Of a stretch of DNA of 64,000 bases, positions 11,400 through 23,085 are shown in pieces. Under the pieces are notes generated by a model. The model was given only the letters and a program-made list of their open reading frames with translations, searched no databases and was not told where the DNA came from. The stretch spans positions 32,286,327-32,350,326 of the forward strand of contig NC_090766.1 in the NCBI RefSeq assembly GCF_036898095.1, in the 5' to 3' direction. The translations under genes were made by a program, and so were the position numbers. Each line of letters opens with the position of its first letter. Position 1 is the first letter of the stretch. Source of the stretch: Palaemon carinicauda (taxonomy: Eukaryota > Arthropoda > Malacostraca > Decapoda > Palaemonidae).

Positions 11400-12628
11400 C
11401 TACTGCATTCGCAGCAACGAATGGACCCAAAGGGATGCAAATACAGACTTGCTTCTCCAAAAAATCGCATCCATTATGCTTTGCAGAGAACAATTTTGTT
11501 TAAAAGCTACTGAAGTAGCCACTGCTCTTACTTCATGTGCCTTCACATTGAGCAGTCTAAGATCTGCCTCATCACACTGTGAATGAGCTTCTCTAATTAA
11601 AAGCCTTATAAAAAAGGATAGAGCATTCTTCGACATAGGCTGCGAGGGCTTCTTGACTGCACACCAGAGCGCCTCTGAGCTGCCTCACAAGCTCTTTGTT
11701 CTGTCCAAATATATCCTTAAAGCTCTAACAGGACAGAGTACTTTTCCAATCTCATCGCCTACTATGTCATAGAGATTAGTAATTTCAAAAGACTTGGGCC
11801 ATGGACGAGAAGGGAGTTCATTCTTGGCCAGAAAACCCTGCTGCAAGGAACATATCGCTCTTCCGTTTCTGAATCCAATGTTCTTGCTGAAAGCATGGAG
11901 CTCACTGACTCTTTTAGCCGTTGCCAAGCTCACTAAGAAAAGGGCCTTCAAAGTCATATCTTTATGAGTGGCCGAGTGTAGAGGTTCGAACCTGTCACTC
12001 ATAAGGAATCTAAGTACTACATCCAAATTCCAGGCAAGTGATACCTGATGACATCTCTTAGATGTTTCAAAAGTGTAAATCTTTATTGTTGGAGAGATCC
12101 AGATTCCTATGTCTGTAAACAGTTGCCAGCATACTTCTGTATCCTTTAATCGTCGGGACAGAGAAGTTACGCTTATTCCTCAGATCTTAAAAAAAAGTCA
12201 GCAATCTGTGTTATAGAGGTATTGGACGAAGAAACCGAGTTAGCCCTACACCATTCTCTGAATACCTCCCATTTGGACTGATACACCCTAATGGTAGAGG
12301 TTCTCCTTGCTCTTGCAATAGCCTTGGCTGCCTCCTTCGAAAAACCTCTAGATCTTGCGAGTTTTTCGATAGTCTGAAGGCAGTCAGACGTAGAGCTTGG
12401 AGGTTTTGGTGATTTCTTGCCAAATGGGGCTGTCTGAGAAGATCTGCTCTTAACGGAAGGCTTCTCGGCACGTCCACTATCCACTCCAATACCTCCGTGA
12501 ACCAGACCCTCGACGGCCAAAAAGGAACAATTAGGATCATCCTGGTCCCTTTGTGAGATACAAACTTTTACATCACTTTGTACAGGATCTTGAAGGGTGG
12601 AAACGCATAAACATCCGTGTGTGTCCAA
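11400..12628 (-). pseudogene. DIRS A tyrosine recombinase, broken
   Basis: Tyrosine recombinases integrate the circular DIRS DNA using an R-HxxR-Y catalytic set. The N-terminal DNA-binding part is at 12173-12628 (words RTSTIRVYQSKWEVFREWC and ITQIADFF). The catalytic part continues at 11685-12026 with LVSLATAKRVSELHAFS, whose Arg is box I. The frame at 11400-11636 has HEVR, matching box II HxxR. Where element C has FTAHYMKD with the catalytic Tyr, this copy reads FASLWVHS, so no Tyr is present. At least two frame breaks separate the parts. It lies downstream of RNase H, as usual for DIRS. Confidence 0.88.
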
Positions 12629-12644
12629 TCTAACAGGAACGCGT

Positions 12645-14142
12645 CTATGTGGAGCTGCCTCGAGATCCGGAACTGGAGAGCAATACGTTCCCAGTCACTT
12701 TGTTTTGGAGGTTACAAAGAGATCTATGAGAGGACGACCCCATAATCGCCACAGCCTCTTGCAAACATCCAGATGCAGCTTCCACTCTGTAGACAGAACT
12801 TGATCCCTCCTGCTGAGCCTGTCCGCACTCACGTTCTTGGCTCCTTGAATGAATCGAGTCAATAAAAGAATCTTCCCTTCCTTTGCCCAAAGGAGTAGAG
12901 ATCTCGCTAACTAGGGCCGTGGTGCTGTCCGCATTGACCTGAACCATCTTGTCTAGGACCAGATCCTCAAATCCTTTGAGGGCTAAGTGCACCGCTAAGA
13001 GCTTCTTCTGATTGATATGAAGAGCCCTCTGTTCCTTTGTCCAAAGCCCTGAGATCTCTCTTTTTCCCTATGTTGCTCCCCACCCCGAATTTGAGGCGTC
13101 TGAAAACAACACGAGGTCTGGGTTCCTCTGCTCCAACGAGAGGCCCTCGCCGAGTTTGTGAGCATTGTTCCACCATCGAAGATGTGCTCTGATCGTACTT
13201 GTAACGGGAATACTCTCCTTGTCGAGACTGTCTCCCCTCTTCCAATGAGCATTGAGGTGAAATTGAAAGGGGCGTAGGTGCAGTCTCCCCAGACATACAA
13301 ACTTTTCTAGAGACGAGAGGGTTCCCAGAAGACTCATCCATTCTCTTACTGAAGTGACTTTCTTCTCCATAAAGGCCTCCAGCCTTAGAAGTGCTGACTG
13401 AACTCTTGCAGGTGACGGAAAAGCCTGAAAATCCTGACTCCGAATTTCCATCCCCAAATAAAGGATCTTCTGGGATGGAGTCAGCTGTGACTTCTTTGAA
13501 CTCACTACGAGTCCCAATTTTTGACAAATCCAGAGTCAACTGAAGGTCCTTCAAACAGCGATCGACCGAAAGAGCTCTTATCAACCAATCGTCCAAGCAC
13601 AGGGAGGCTCTGATGCCTCTCGAGTGCAGCATGCTCGCCACATTCATCATTAGTTTTGTGAAAATCAGAGGAGCTGTGCAGAGGCCGAAACATAGGGCTC
13701 GAAATGGAAGACGTCCTTCCTGTATACGAACCTCAGATAATGTCTGCAGCTTGGATGTATCGGAACATGGAAATAAGCGTCCTGGAGGTACAATGTTACC
13801 ATCCAGTCGCCTTTCCTCACTGCTGCCAGCACAGTCTTCTGAGTCTCCATGGTGAATTTCGAGTTCAGGACGTAACGGTTGAGGGTGCTCACATCCAGAA
13901 CCAGTCTCCATTCCCCTGAACTCTTGGGGACTAGGAAAAAGCGGTTGTAAAACCCTGGAGACTCCAAGTTCCGCAGCCTTTCTATCGCTCTCTTTTCGAG
14001 CAGAAGCGACACCTGAAGGTGCATGGCCTGCCTCTTCGGTTCTCTCTTGTAAGTGGGCGAAAGATCCACAGGATCTGCGGCTAAAGGAGGTTTTGATACG
14101 AACGGAATCTTGTATCCTTCCTTTAGAAGACTTATGGACCAA
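12645..14142 (-). pseudogene. DIRS A reverse transcriptase / RNase H, broken
   Basis: The polymerase is spread over three frames. The first part (13665-14069) has LDVSTLNRYV and LYLQDAYFHVPIHP, whose Asp is motif A. The second, near 13560-13640 in the frame of 12967-14142, has MLHSRGIRASLCLDDWLI with the DD of motif C. The third (13068-13517) has SSKKSQLTPSQKILYLGMEI, then a connection region, then LVLFSDASNSGWGAT, the start of RNase H. A fourth piece (12645-12992) continues RNase H with QVNADSTTA. Motifs A and C both keep their aspartates, but frameshifts prevent a full product. Confidence 0.88.
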
Positions 14143-14220
14143 GGGTCCGCTCCCTTCTTCTGCCAGGCCTACCAGAAGTTGTTTAGCCTGGCTCCCACTG
14201 CTGCTTGAAGGGGAGAGCAG

Positions 14221-16166
14221 TCAGACCCTGCCTCGACTGGGCTTGGCTCTTCTTTTCTTTGACTTCCTTGCCTCCGGTTTGAAATTACTTCTCCCTGCAG
14301 GTTTGCCTCGAAAGGGCTGAGCAGAATGAGAATATGATGTCCCCTTCTTAGTTCTACAAGAAGAGAAGGACGTAGGCAAAACCTTACTGGGTGTTTTAGT
14401 AACCAAATCCTGAGTAGCCTTCTGAGTCAAATTTGCAGCCACTTCCTTAACTAAGTCCTGCGGAAAAAGAGCCGAAGACATGGGCGCAAAAAGCAACTCC
14501 GATCTCTGACATGGAGTGACCCCCGCAGAGAGGAAGGAACACAAGCTCTCTTCTATATAACACCTGCAGTAAACAAAGCAGCCAGCTCGTTAGAACCATC
14601 CCTAACTGCCCTGTCCAACCAAGGCATAAGTTGGATAAGATTACTTGTGTTCGTGTCCTTCATTTCGGTTACTTTTCTGCTTAAGGCTCCCAGTGACCAG
14701 TCAAGCAAATTAAATACCTCAAAAACCCTGAACAATCCTTTCAAGAGATGGTCAAATTCCGACATTGACCACCACACTTTAGTCTTCCTCATGACCAGGT
14801 GACGGGAAGAGTCCACCAGTTTTGAGAAGTCTCCTTGCGCAGACGCCGGAACTCCCAAACCCAAGACCTCCCCCGTCTCATACCAAACGTTCGACTTAGA
14901 AGCTAACTTGGCTGGTGGAAAAGCAAAGCATGCCTTGCCCAGAGCTTTTCTTGAATCCATCCATGCTCCCATTAATTTCAATGCTCTCTTAGAAGAGCGG
15001 GAAAGCACCATTTTTGTATAAAAGGATGTCTTTGCTGCTTTGCCTAAGGTAAACTCAGAAGGGGGATATCGCGGAGCAACTGGTGTAAAATTGTCTGGAA
15101 ATAATTCCGAGAAGACTAGCGATAGCTTTTTGAAGTCAACCGAATGTTGAGGTGGTCTCTCTTCTTCTCCCTCCGAGATATCCTCCAATTATTCCTCGTG
15201 AGAGAGAACCTCATCCGGATCTTCTTCCAACAAATCAGAGAATGGGGCTGTGCTTTGATCCAAACGTTGAACTTCCTGTGCAGGCGCATCAGTGGCAACA
15301 TGGGCGCGCTTGCGTTGTTCCATAACCGCATCTAATTGACAGCCATTCGCATTGCGTTTGCTGTCACGATTGATTTTACAATAGGAAAAATCTAGCTGGC
15401 GCTGCCACTCCGCAGCGTCCTGGCGCGCCACGCTCACGCGATGCTCGCGCTGATGCTCGCGCTGATGCTCCGCGGCGTCCTGGCACGCCACGCTGACCCG
15501 ATACTTGCGCTGACGCTCCGCGGCGTCCTGGCGCGCCGCACTCACGCGATGCTCGCGCTCGCGCTCCGCGGTGTCCTGACGCGCCGCGCTCACGCGATAC
15601 TCGCGCTGGCGCTTTGCCCATTCATGACTCGACTGGCGTGGGTCGTCAGACTGACGCTTGGCGCCTGCCTGGTGCTGCCGCTGACACTCCGCGCCTTCAT
15701 CAATTAACTTCCGAACTTCGTCACGCTGCCGCTCAGGCTCCGCTTGCTGCTGCCGCTGACGCTCCGCCTCGCGCCTGCTCCCATCCTGCCGCTTCGTGCT
15801 TCATTCCGCCATTTAGCGAACGTCATCACGCTTGGACTGACAATCGGCTGTATGCTCTTTTAATAGCTGTTGTGAAATAGAGCTTTGCCGAGACAAATCT
15901 ACCTCAACCTGCTGCTGAGCAGTGAAGCTGAGAGACCGCCTGTGTGATATCATGTCAGTCCCAGAGACAACAGGCCGCCTGTGCGACAACGGGTCTACCA
16001 CCGAAGACTGACGCCCAGCCGCACTGCCAACAGCCGGTCGATAAGACTGCATCATCGACGAGAGCTGCTGTTTCATGTCCAACAACATAGACCACTTTGG
16101 ATCACCTTGAGGAGATAATTGTGCAGCCTTTTCTATAGCGAATTCGCCCTCTTCATCGCTCTCCAA
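14221..16166 (-). pseudogene. DIRS A gag, central and C-terminal part
   Basis: One minus-strand frame runs from 16166 to 14553 with only two internal stops, at about 15813 and 15189. Its first part is a Ser/Gln-rich region. It then has Arg/Gln/Glu-rich tandem repeats built on SAARQDAAERQRxYRV (about 15370-15620), then an acidic patch (EDISEGEEE) and a helical domain with KVWWSMSEFDHLLKG and DWSLGALSRKV. The last piece, 14221-14544, is in another frame and ends in basic RGKPAG and KSKKRRAK words, plausible for nucleic-acid binding. DIRS gag proteins have no assigned enzymatic role; they are thought to package RNA. Confidence 0.7.
15370..15620 (-). repeat. Arg/Gln-rich coding tandem repeat in DIRS A gag
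   Basis: The DNA alternates GCGTCCTGGCGCGCC, ACGCTCACGCGATGCTCGCG and TGATGCTCCGCGGC words, with unit lengths near 51 bp plus partial units. In the gag frame the unit is about 17 residues with RQDAAE, REHRVS or KYRVS. It is far more GC-rich than its flanks. Confidence 0.85.
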
Positions 16167-16740
16167 TCGTTCACCCCTATCGGGAGAAGATTACCGGTCC
16201 GAAGGGAGAGGCGGAGCATGAACCGTCACACCCGAACCAGATATTAACTCCGCATCTGAATCAATTACTCTATCACCATCGGAACCCACATTCGAGCGCT
16301 TCACAGGCGAACACTCGTCAAGTGACCGAAAACGTTCAGGTGTCTCCCAATGACTACAGCCTGGCTGTTGCGGGGAGGAAACGTGCCGCTGTTCAACTGA
16401 CTAAACTTTCCTCTTAATCGGTCTAGAGGCTTTACGGCACTTATCGTCACGTGACCCTTCATCTGAAGATGGGGGCAAAGCACTAACCTCACTTTTTCTA
16501 TGGTGAGGGTGAGCGACCTGAGCTATGTTAGCAGGGTCACTCGAGGGAACGTCTATGCGATTGATGAAGCCTCTCGTTCCCTTTTGCCCTTAGACATAAC
16601 TTCTCCCCTTCCGGGAGCTTGACAGAGGTCTTAGGCCAGGTGAAAGACAGGATCGCGCAGGCGCGCCCTCCACAACACTTAACACATTCGTCGAACTTTC
16701 AATACTTGATTGATTACTAGTACGACCACCTTTAAGTAAA

Positions 16741-17136
16741 TTAATTTCTGACAATTTGTTTTTTGTCCGCCGCTAAAGATTCAACCCTCACACCAAGAGC
16801 TTGAAATGTGGACAACATCTCCCTCATCGTGGGTTCTTTAGGCTCTTGATCTACCACTACGGGGGAAGAAATAGGATTAATGACATCAGACCCAGATAAA
16901 TCCACAGAACGGGAAGAACTACGTCTAATCCTATCTCTCTCTAATTTCTGAGTATAACGCTCATAAGCTACCCACTGATTTTCCGTTAACGAAGAACATT
17001 CTTCACACCGATCCCCATAAGCACACGATTTTCCCCTACATTTAACACAAATTCTGTGCGGATCAACAGAACCTTCAGGAAGGCTAGTCTGACAACCCTT
17101 ACTACACTTCCTATATACAGGGGAGGGGTCGGCCAT
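16741..17136 (-). pseudogene. DIRS A gag N-terminus with cysteine-rich motif
   Basis: The frame starts at MADPSPVYRK (ATG at 17136), shortly after the terminal repeat. It holds a cysteine cluster: CSKGC, then VDPHRICVKCRGKSC, then DRCEEC and ENQW. The spacing suggests a zinc-binding fold. A related VDPHTLCSSCRG cluster starts gag in element C, and ALCSSCMG lies in fragment G, so it is conserved among these DIRS lineages. The frame is lost before the central gag frame begins at 16166. An upstream in-frame ATG at 17172 exists, but MADP is the better start by analogy with element C. Confidence 0.7.
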
Positions 17137-17332
17137 ATTGAAAAGTGACGAGAGAAAATTAATCAGTAACAAAGGTCAAAATAACCCCAAAATGATAAAA
17201 ATTTCAAGAAAATTTGAAAAAGAAATCACTAAAGCGAAAGCCATAAACAATAAGACAGAGTACATCACCAAATAAACCATCCAATTGAATGTAAATAGTG
17301 AGTGAATTCTCAAAGTTTTGGGCAGTATGGCC

Positions 17333-17482
17333 GGAAGAAAATCTGATTAAGTTGGAGTAGTTCTACCTGTAGTCCACCAGGGAGCTAGTGTACACCTGGC
17401 ATATCTGCGTTAGCCGCGAGTTTTGAATAGTTCTGCCGGAGCGTCAGGGACTTTAGCCATTCCTATATAACCAGTGGGTAAG
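17333..17482. repeat. Right inverted terminal repeat of DIRS A
   Basis: It is the reverse complement of the left repeat at 9869-10015. This is the 5' end in coding orientation, about 200 bp before the gag start codon at 17136. Confidence 0.95.
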
Positions 17483-17487
17483 TTTTT

Positions 17488-20400
17488 TATTTTTATATGC
17501 GGGGGCATATAAAAATTAGAATGGCGCCAACGTTATCCCTGCGTGTCGTAAGAGGCGACTAAAAGGGACGGGACGAGGGGGCTGGGAACCCCCTCTCCTG
17601 TATCTACATCCTGTGAGACATTAACAAGGAGATGGAGCTGGGGGGAGAGTGACTGCTCCCCGCACTCTAGTTTTGGGATGTTTGAACGTGCGTGGATCTA
17701 GTACGATAGAGAGTAAAAGATGTGAAATTGGAAGTATGTTTAGGAATAGAAGGATGGATGTATTGGCCTTGTGTGAGATGAAGATAAAAGGAAAGGGTGA
17801 AGTGATGTTTGGTGAAATGTCTGGTAGTGTGTCTGGAATTGAAGGGGGAAGAGCGAGAGGGGATGTGGCTTTGTTGCTGAGTGAATGGATGACAGGTAAA
17901 GTAGTGGAATGGAAGGAGATATCATCTAGGTTAATGTGGGTAAGGGTTAGGTTGGCAAGGGAATGTTGGGCGTTTGTCAGTGCATATGGGCCAGGTAGTG
18001 AGAAAAGTGAAGAAGAGCGGAATGAGTTCTGGAATGAATTAACTAGGTGTGTAGAAGGACTGGGTAGAAGGAATTATGGAGTTGTCATGGATGATTTAAA
18101 TGTTAGAGTGGGCGCTGGAGAGGTAGAAGGTGTCATTGGGAAGTATGGCGTACCAGGTGAAAATGAGAGAGGTGAGAGACTGGTGGATATGTGTGTTGAG
18201 CAAGAGATGGTGATAAGTAATAGCTTTTTCAAAAAGAAAGATAAAAATAAGTATACATGGGTAAGAGTGGCAAATGGAAGAGTAGTAGAAAGGGCATTAA
18301 TGGATTGTGTTGATAACTAAAAGAATGTTTAGAAGATTGAAAGACGTGCACGTGTTTAGGGGTATGGCTAACGGTATGTCTGATCATTTTTTGGAAGAAA
18401 AATTAGTTGTAGCAAAAGAGTGGGGGAATAGAGTAGATGAATGTAAAAGGGAGCTAGTGAGGGTTGAAGAGCTAATAAAACCGGGGGTAAAAAGTAAATA
18501 TCACGAAAGGTTGAAAATGACATATGACAAAGTGAAAGTAAGAGAAACTGGCAATTTAGAGGAGTGGAAGTTAGTAAAAGAAAATTTTGTTGGAATTGCA
18601 AGTGATGTGTGTGGCAAGAAGGTTGTTGGAGGCAGCATGAGGAAGGGCAGTGAATGATGGAATGAAGGTAAAAGTGGAAGAAAAAAAGAGGGCTTTTGAA
18701 GAATGGCTGCAGAGTAATAGTGTAGAGAAGTATGAAAAATATAAAGAGAAAAATGTGGAAGTAAAGCGCAAGGTACGTGAGGCAAAGAGGACAGCTGACC
18801 TGAGGTGGGGTCAGGGATTGGGTCATTCATATGAAGAGAATAAGAAGAAGTTTTGGAAAGAAGTGAAGAGAGTAAGGAAGGCTGGCTCAAGAATTGAAGA
18901 GACAGTGAAAGATGGAAATGGGAGGTTGTTAAAAGGAGAGGAGGCAAGGAAAAGATAGGCGGAATATTTTGAAAGTTTACTGAATGTTGAGGATAATAGG
19001 GAGGCAGATATAATTGCTGTTGCAGGTGTTGAGGTGCTGGTGATGGGAGATGAGAATGAGAGAGAGATTACAATAGATGAAGTGAGGAGAGCACTAGATG
19101 AAACGAGAGTAGGAAAAGCGTCTGGTATGGATGGTGTGAGAGCTGAGATGTTGAAGGAAGGGGGTGTGACTGTACTTGAATGGTTGGTGAGATTGTTTAA
19201 TATGTGTTTTGCGTTGTCAATGGTACCAGTAGATGGGGTTTGTGCATGTATTGTACCACTATATAAGGGTAAGGGAGATGTGCATGAGTGTTGTAATTCA
19301 AGAGGTATTAGTTTGTTAAGTGTAGTTGGAAAAGTGAGTGTATGGTAGAGTAATGATTAATAGGATTAAGGATAAAACAAAAAATGGAATCTTAGAAGTA
19401 CAGAGTGGTTTTAGAAGAGGTAGGGGTTGTATGAATAAGATTTTTACAGTGAGGCAGATATGCGAGAAATATTTAGCAAAAGGTATGGAGGTGTATGTTG
19501 TGCTTATGGATCTGAAGAAAGCGTATGATAGAGTTGATAGGGAAGCAATGTGGAATGTGATGAGGTTATATGGAGTTGGTGGAAGGTTGTTGTAAGCAGT
19601 GAAAAGTCTCTACAACGGTAGTAAAGCATGTGTTAGGATAGGAAATGAAGTGAGTGATTGGTTTCCGGTGAGAGTGGGGCTGAGAAAGGGATGTGTGATG
19701 TCGCCGTGGTTGTTTAACTTGTATGTTGATGGAGTGGTGAGAGAGGTGAATGCTCGAGTGTTTGGACGAGGATTAAAACTGGTAGACGAGAATGACCATG
19801 AATGGGAGGTAAATCAGTTGTTGTTTGCGGATGATACTGTACTGGTTGCAGACACAGAAGAGAAGCTTAGCCGATTAGTGACAGAATTTGGAAAAGTGTG
19901 TGAGAGAAGGAAGTTGAGAGTTAATGTTGGTAAGAGTAAGGTTATGAGATGTACGAGAAGGGAAGGTGGTGCAAGGTTGAATGTCATGTTGAATGGAGAG
20001 TTACTTGAGGAAGTGGATCAGTTTAAGTACTTGGGGTCTGTTGTTGCAGCAAATGGTGGAGTGGAAGCAGATGTACGTCAAAGAGTGAATGAAGGTTGCA
20101 AAGTGTTGGGGGCAGTTAAGGGAGTAGTAAAAAATAGAGGGTTGGGCATGAATGTAAAAAGAGTTCTGTATGAGAAAGTGATTGTACCAACTGTGATGTA
20201 TGGATCGGAGTTGTGGGGAATGAAAGTGATGGAGAGAAATTGAATGTGTTTGAGATGAAGTGTCTAAGGAGTATGGCTGGTGTATCTCGAGTAGATAGGG
20301 TTAGGAACGAAGTCGTGAGAGTGAGAACGGGTGTAAGAAATGAGTTAGCGGCTAGAGTGGATATGAATGTGTTGAGGTGGTTTGGCCATGTTGAGAGAAT

Positions 20401-20853
20401 GGAAAATGGTTGTCTGCTAAAGAAGGTGATGAATGCAAGAGTTGATGGGAGAAGTACAAGAGGAAGGCCAAGGTTTGGGTGGATGGATGGAGTGAAGAAA
20501 GCTCTGGGTGATAGGAGGATAGATGTGAGAGAGGCAAGAGAGCGTGCTAGAAATAGGAATGAATGGCGAGCGATTGTGACGCAGTTCCGGTAGGCCCTGC
20601 TGCTGCCTCCGATGCCTTAGATGACCGCGGAGGTAGCAGCAGTAGGGGATTCAGCATAATGAAACTTCATCTGTGGTGGATAATGTGGGAGGGTGGGCTG
20701 TGGCACCCTAGCAGTACCAGCTGAACTCAGTTGAGTCCCTTGTCAGGCTGTAGGAACGTAGAGAGTAGAGGTCCCCTTTTTTGTTTTGTTTCATTATTGA
20801 TGCCAGCTACCCCACAAAATTGGGGGAAGTGCCTTGGTATATGTATGTATGTA
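17488..20853 (+). mobile_element. Near full-length non-LTR retrotransposon (LINE copy 2)
   Basis: In order it has a 5' untranslated region (GGCGCCAACGTTATCCCTGC near 17523), an endonuclease, a reverse transcriptase, a C-terminal domain, a 3' untranslated region and a (TATG)n tail at 20838-20853. The 3' end matches LINE copy 1 at 7311-8357. The endonuclease type and the RWFGHVERM tail suggest an RTE/CR1-like APE-containing clade; I cannot place it more exactly. It begins at the outer edge of the DIRS A right terminus. Several stops and frameshifts make it non-autonomous now. Confidence 0.92.
17649..20593 (+). pseudogene. LINE ORF: APE endonuclease and reverse transcriptase, broken
   Basis: The endonuclease part (17649-18320) has LGCLNVRG, LCEMK in the metal-binding Glu position, and VVMDDLNVRVG where GD-N is usual. 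The SDHF motif (about 18376) lies after a frame change. The reverse transcriptase has MDLKKAYDRVDREAMW (motif A, about 19507), GLRKGCVMSPWLFNLY (motif B) and LLFADDTVLVAD (motif C, about 19820). The C-terminal region ends NRNEWRAIVTQFR at 20593. Frame changes are near 18310, 18650, 19340 and 20230, with stops at 18956-18958 (TAG) and 19593-19595 (TAA). All catalytic motifs are recognisable, so decay is recent. Confidence 0.9.
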
Positions 20854-21101
20854 CTAAAGTTTCAAGGTTTTTTTTTTTTTTTCTAGCTTAAAAGTCACTG
20901 TTTGGATTTCTGCTCTATTTGGAATGCCTCTTGCCACTCAAAAGTCAACAATTCTCAAAATGCTCAATGTAGTGACTGTATCTTCTCTATATAATTGCTT
21001 TTGATATATTGGTATTAATTTTTCTTAAGACTAAACTGTGCCTTAATTCCTTAGCTGTGGCTATTCCCTATCTTGACTATGTTACTTGACCTTTTATTAT
21101 T

Positions 21102-21440
21102 ACTATTCTTATTACTAGGTCAGCTTCAGTCCTAGTTGGGAAAGCAGGATGCTATAAGCCGAAGGGTTCCAACAGGAAAAAATAGCTCAGTGAGGAAATG
21201 AAATAAAATAAAAGCGAAGTAATGATCAATTAACACAAAATATTTGAGCAACAATAACAACATTAAAATAATCTTTCACATATAAACTATAAAGAGTTTC
21301 TTGTCTGCCTGTTCAACTTAAAAAAAACATTAACTGCATGTTTAAACTTTTAAAGTTCCACTGATTCACCTGCCTGATTAGGAGGATCATTCCACTTTGG
21401 TCATAGCTGGAATAAAATTTCTAGAATACTATGTAGTATT
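21102..21440 (+). repeat. Interspersed repeat R1, copy 2 (long)
   Basis: It has the same block order as copy 1, then extends through CTTTCACATATAAACTATAA, CTGCCTGTTCAACTTAAA, CCTGATTAGGAGG, ATTCCAC, and AGCTGGAATAAAATTTCTAG with AATACTATGTAGTATT near its end. This is close to the full length of the family and matches 44594-44935 best. Confidence 0.85.
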
Positions 21441-21889
21441 AACGGATGACACAGAGATCGATGTAAAGTCGGGCAAAAATGTTTAAAGTGGATTTTATTT
21501 TTGTGACGTACAGTTGGAACCAATGTATGTCAAACCAGAGTAAAGAGGGTGAATACTGTATACTGTACAATACTGTACATTAATACCTAAAGGATACCAG
21601 GTAACAAGGGCAGCATAAATACCGGTTTATAGGCCACACAAAAATAAATACTGAAATTTCTTAAAAAAACCATAAGCATCATAAATCAGAAGCTAATGGT
21701 GTATATCAATGAGCTGTCGGAAAATCTTGTATATAAGATACTCATATATTTAGTTATGAATGCAACACTGTAAAATCTACACTGAATTTTGCATACAAGC
21801 ATAAGTAAATGCTATAATAAACCATATGCCATATTCTTCAATAACCATACTAATCCACATAATTCACATAAGGTGAGTGTCCATTGACA

Positions 21890-22205
21890 TGGCAAGATAA
21901 TAAATTTGAATTTTGATAAAATTCATTATTTCTATACTCGCCTGATGTTCAAACTGCTCTGTCCCCAAAGCCGACTCAATATAGAGGTTACCCCAAAAAA
22001 CAAAGTTTTCTTTTGTTTACTTTGCTTCAAGAGGGCATGCCACTTGCTTAACAAGGTGACATCTGGTGATTAAGGTCAATCTAATTCAGTCTTGATGTTG
22101 AAACTCATATCCTAACTTCTTGACCTCATTAGTCTGTGGGGAGGAGAGTGGGCATTTATATAAACCTGATAATTCTAATATAAAACTTCAATTCATTTTC
22201 ATGAA
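21890..22205. repeat. Possible relic of a DIRS terminal region
   Basis: GTCTGTGGGGAGGAGAGTGG followed by TTATATAAACC resembles the DIRS A terminal words GGTCTCTAGAGGGGAGGAGG and TTATATAAATAACC. No matching partner repeat or coding remnant was found, so this is weak. Confidence 0.3.
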
Positions 22206-22214
22206 CATTTGACT

Positions 22215-22240
22215 CACACACACACACACACACACACACA
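22215..22240. repeat. (CA)n microsatellite
   Basis: Thirteen uninterrupted CA units. Confidence 0.95.
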
Positions 22241-22740
22241 GTGATGGAGGTGGATCACGAAAGAAAGAAAGATAGAATCTCTAGTCTTAAAAGAAAATTG
22301 CATTGACCTGACAATCTTAACTGTAAACTGTTTGAAACTTAAAATTGACAGATTCTAGGGCCTGGAAAAAACTCCTTGCCTCTGAGGATACAGATAAGAG
22401 TCTCCATGCAGTTTGATATAGCATGTAAGGGTTTGGAATGCACTGCTCTCAGAAGAGGTTACACTACAACCTCCTCGGTCACTTTGACTACAGAGGCCTT
22501 AGACTGGTAAACCAAAAGCACTCTCTTTGAGGCCGATAAAGGACACCAGCATCATGATGCTGTTCACTAATACAATATAATCAAATCTTGTCTTAAACGT
22601 CAGCTATTAACTACAGCAAATAGGAAAAGTAGTAACCTTTCTCAAAACAACCTAACCCCTTCACTATAGAGAACACTAGTCTCAAAGACATACAGTACAT
22701 AGCAATTCCAGAAGACACCATAATCAATAGTTAAATTAGA

Positions 22741-23085
22741 AGGGCACTCAGTAGAGCGCAGACCTCTGCAGCGACAGCTTATTTCTTGACCTTGACTTTA
22801 ACATGTACTAATCAGCGTGGATTTTCGTACACTCAAATATGAACCAAGTTTGAAATCTCTGTGAAAACGATGTACAAACTTATGGCTGATTACGTGGATT
22901 GGACATTTTGCTTGACCGTGACCTAGCCCTTCCAAAATTTAATCATTTCCTTTTTTTTTTTTTTTTACATAACAGTTAATCCTTGCAAGTTTCATCACTC
23001 TAATGATTAAAATAGTGGCCAGGAAGTTGTTCACAAACAGAGCGAAAACATAAACCCCTTCCAACTTCGTTGGCGGAGGTAATAA
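22741..23085. repeat. Short interspersed element with GCAGACCTCTGC / GGCGGAGGTAA ends
   Basis: The block opens with GCGCAGACCTCTGCAGCG and closes with CCAACTTCGTTGGCGGAGGT. Inside are TTTCTTGACCTTGAC, CACTCAAATATGAACC and GTGGCCAGGAAG. I recognise this as the general pattern of a repeat widespread in marine invertebrates, whose ends read as near-complementary AGACCTC/GAGGT words. It has no coding capacity. Confidence 0.65.
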
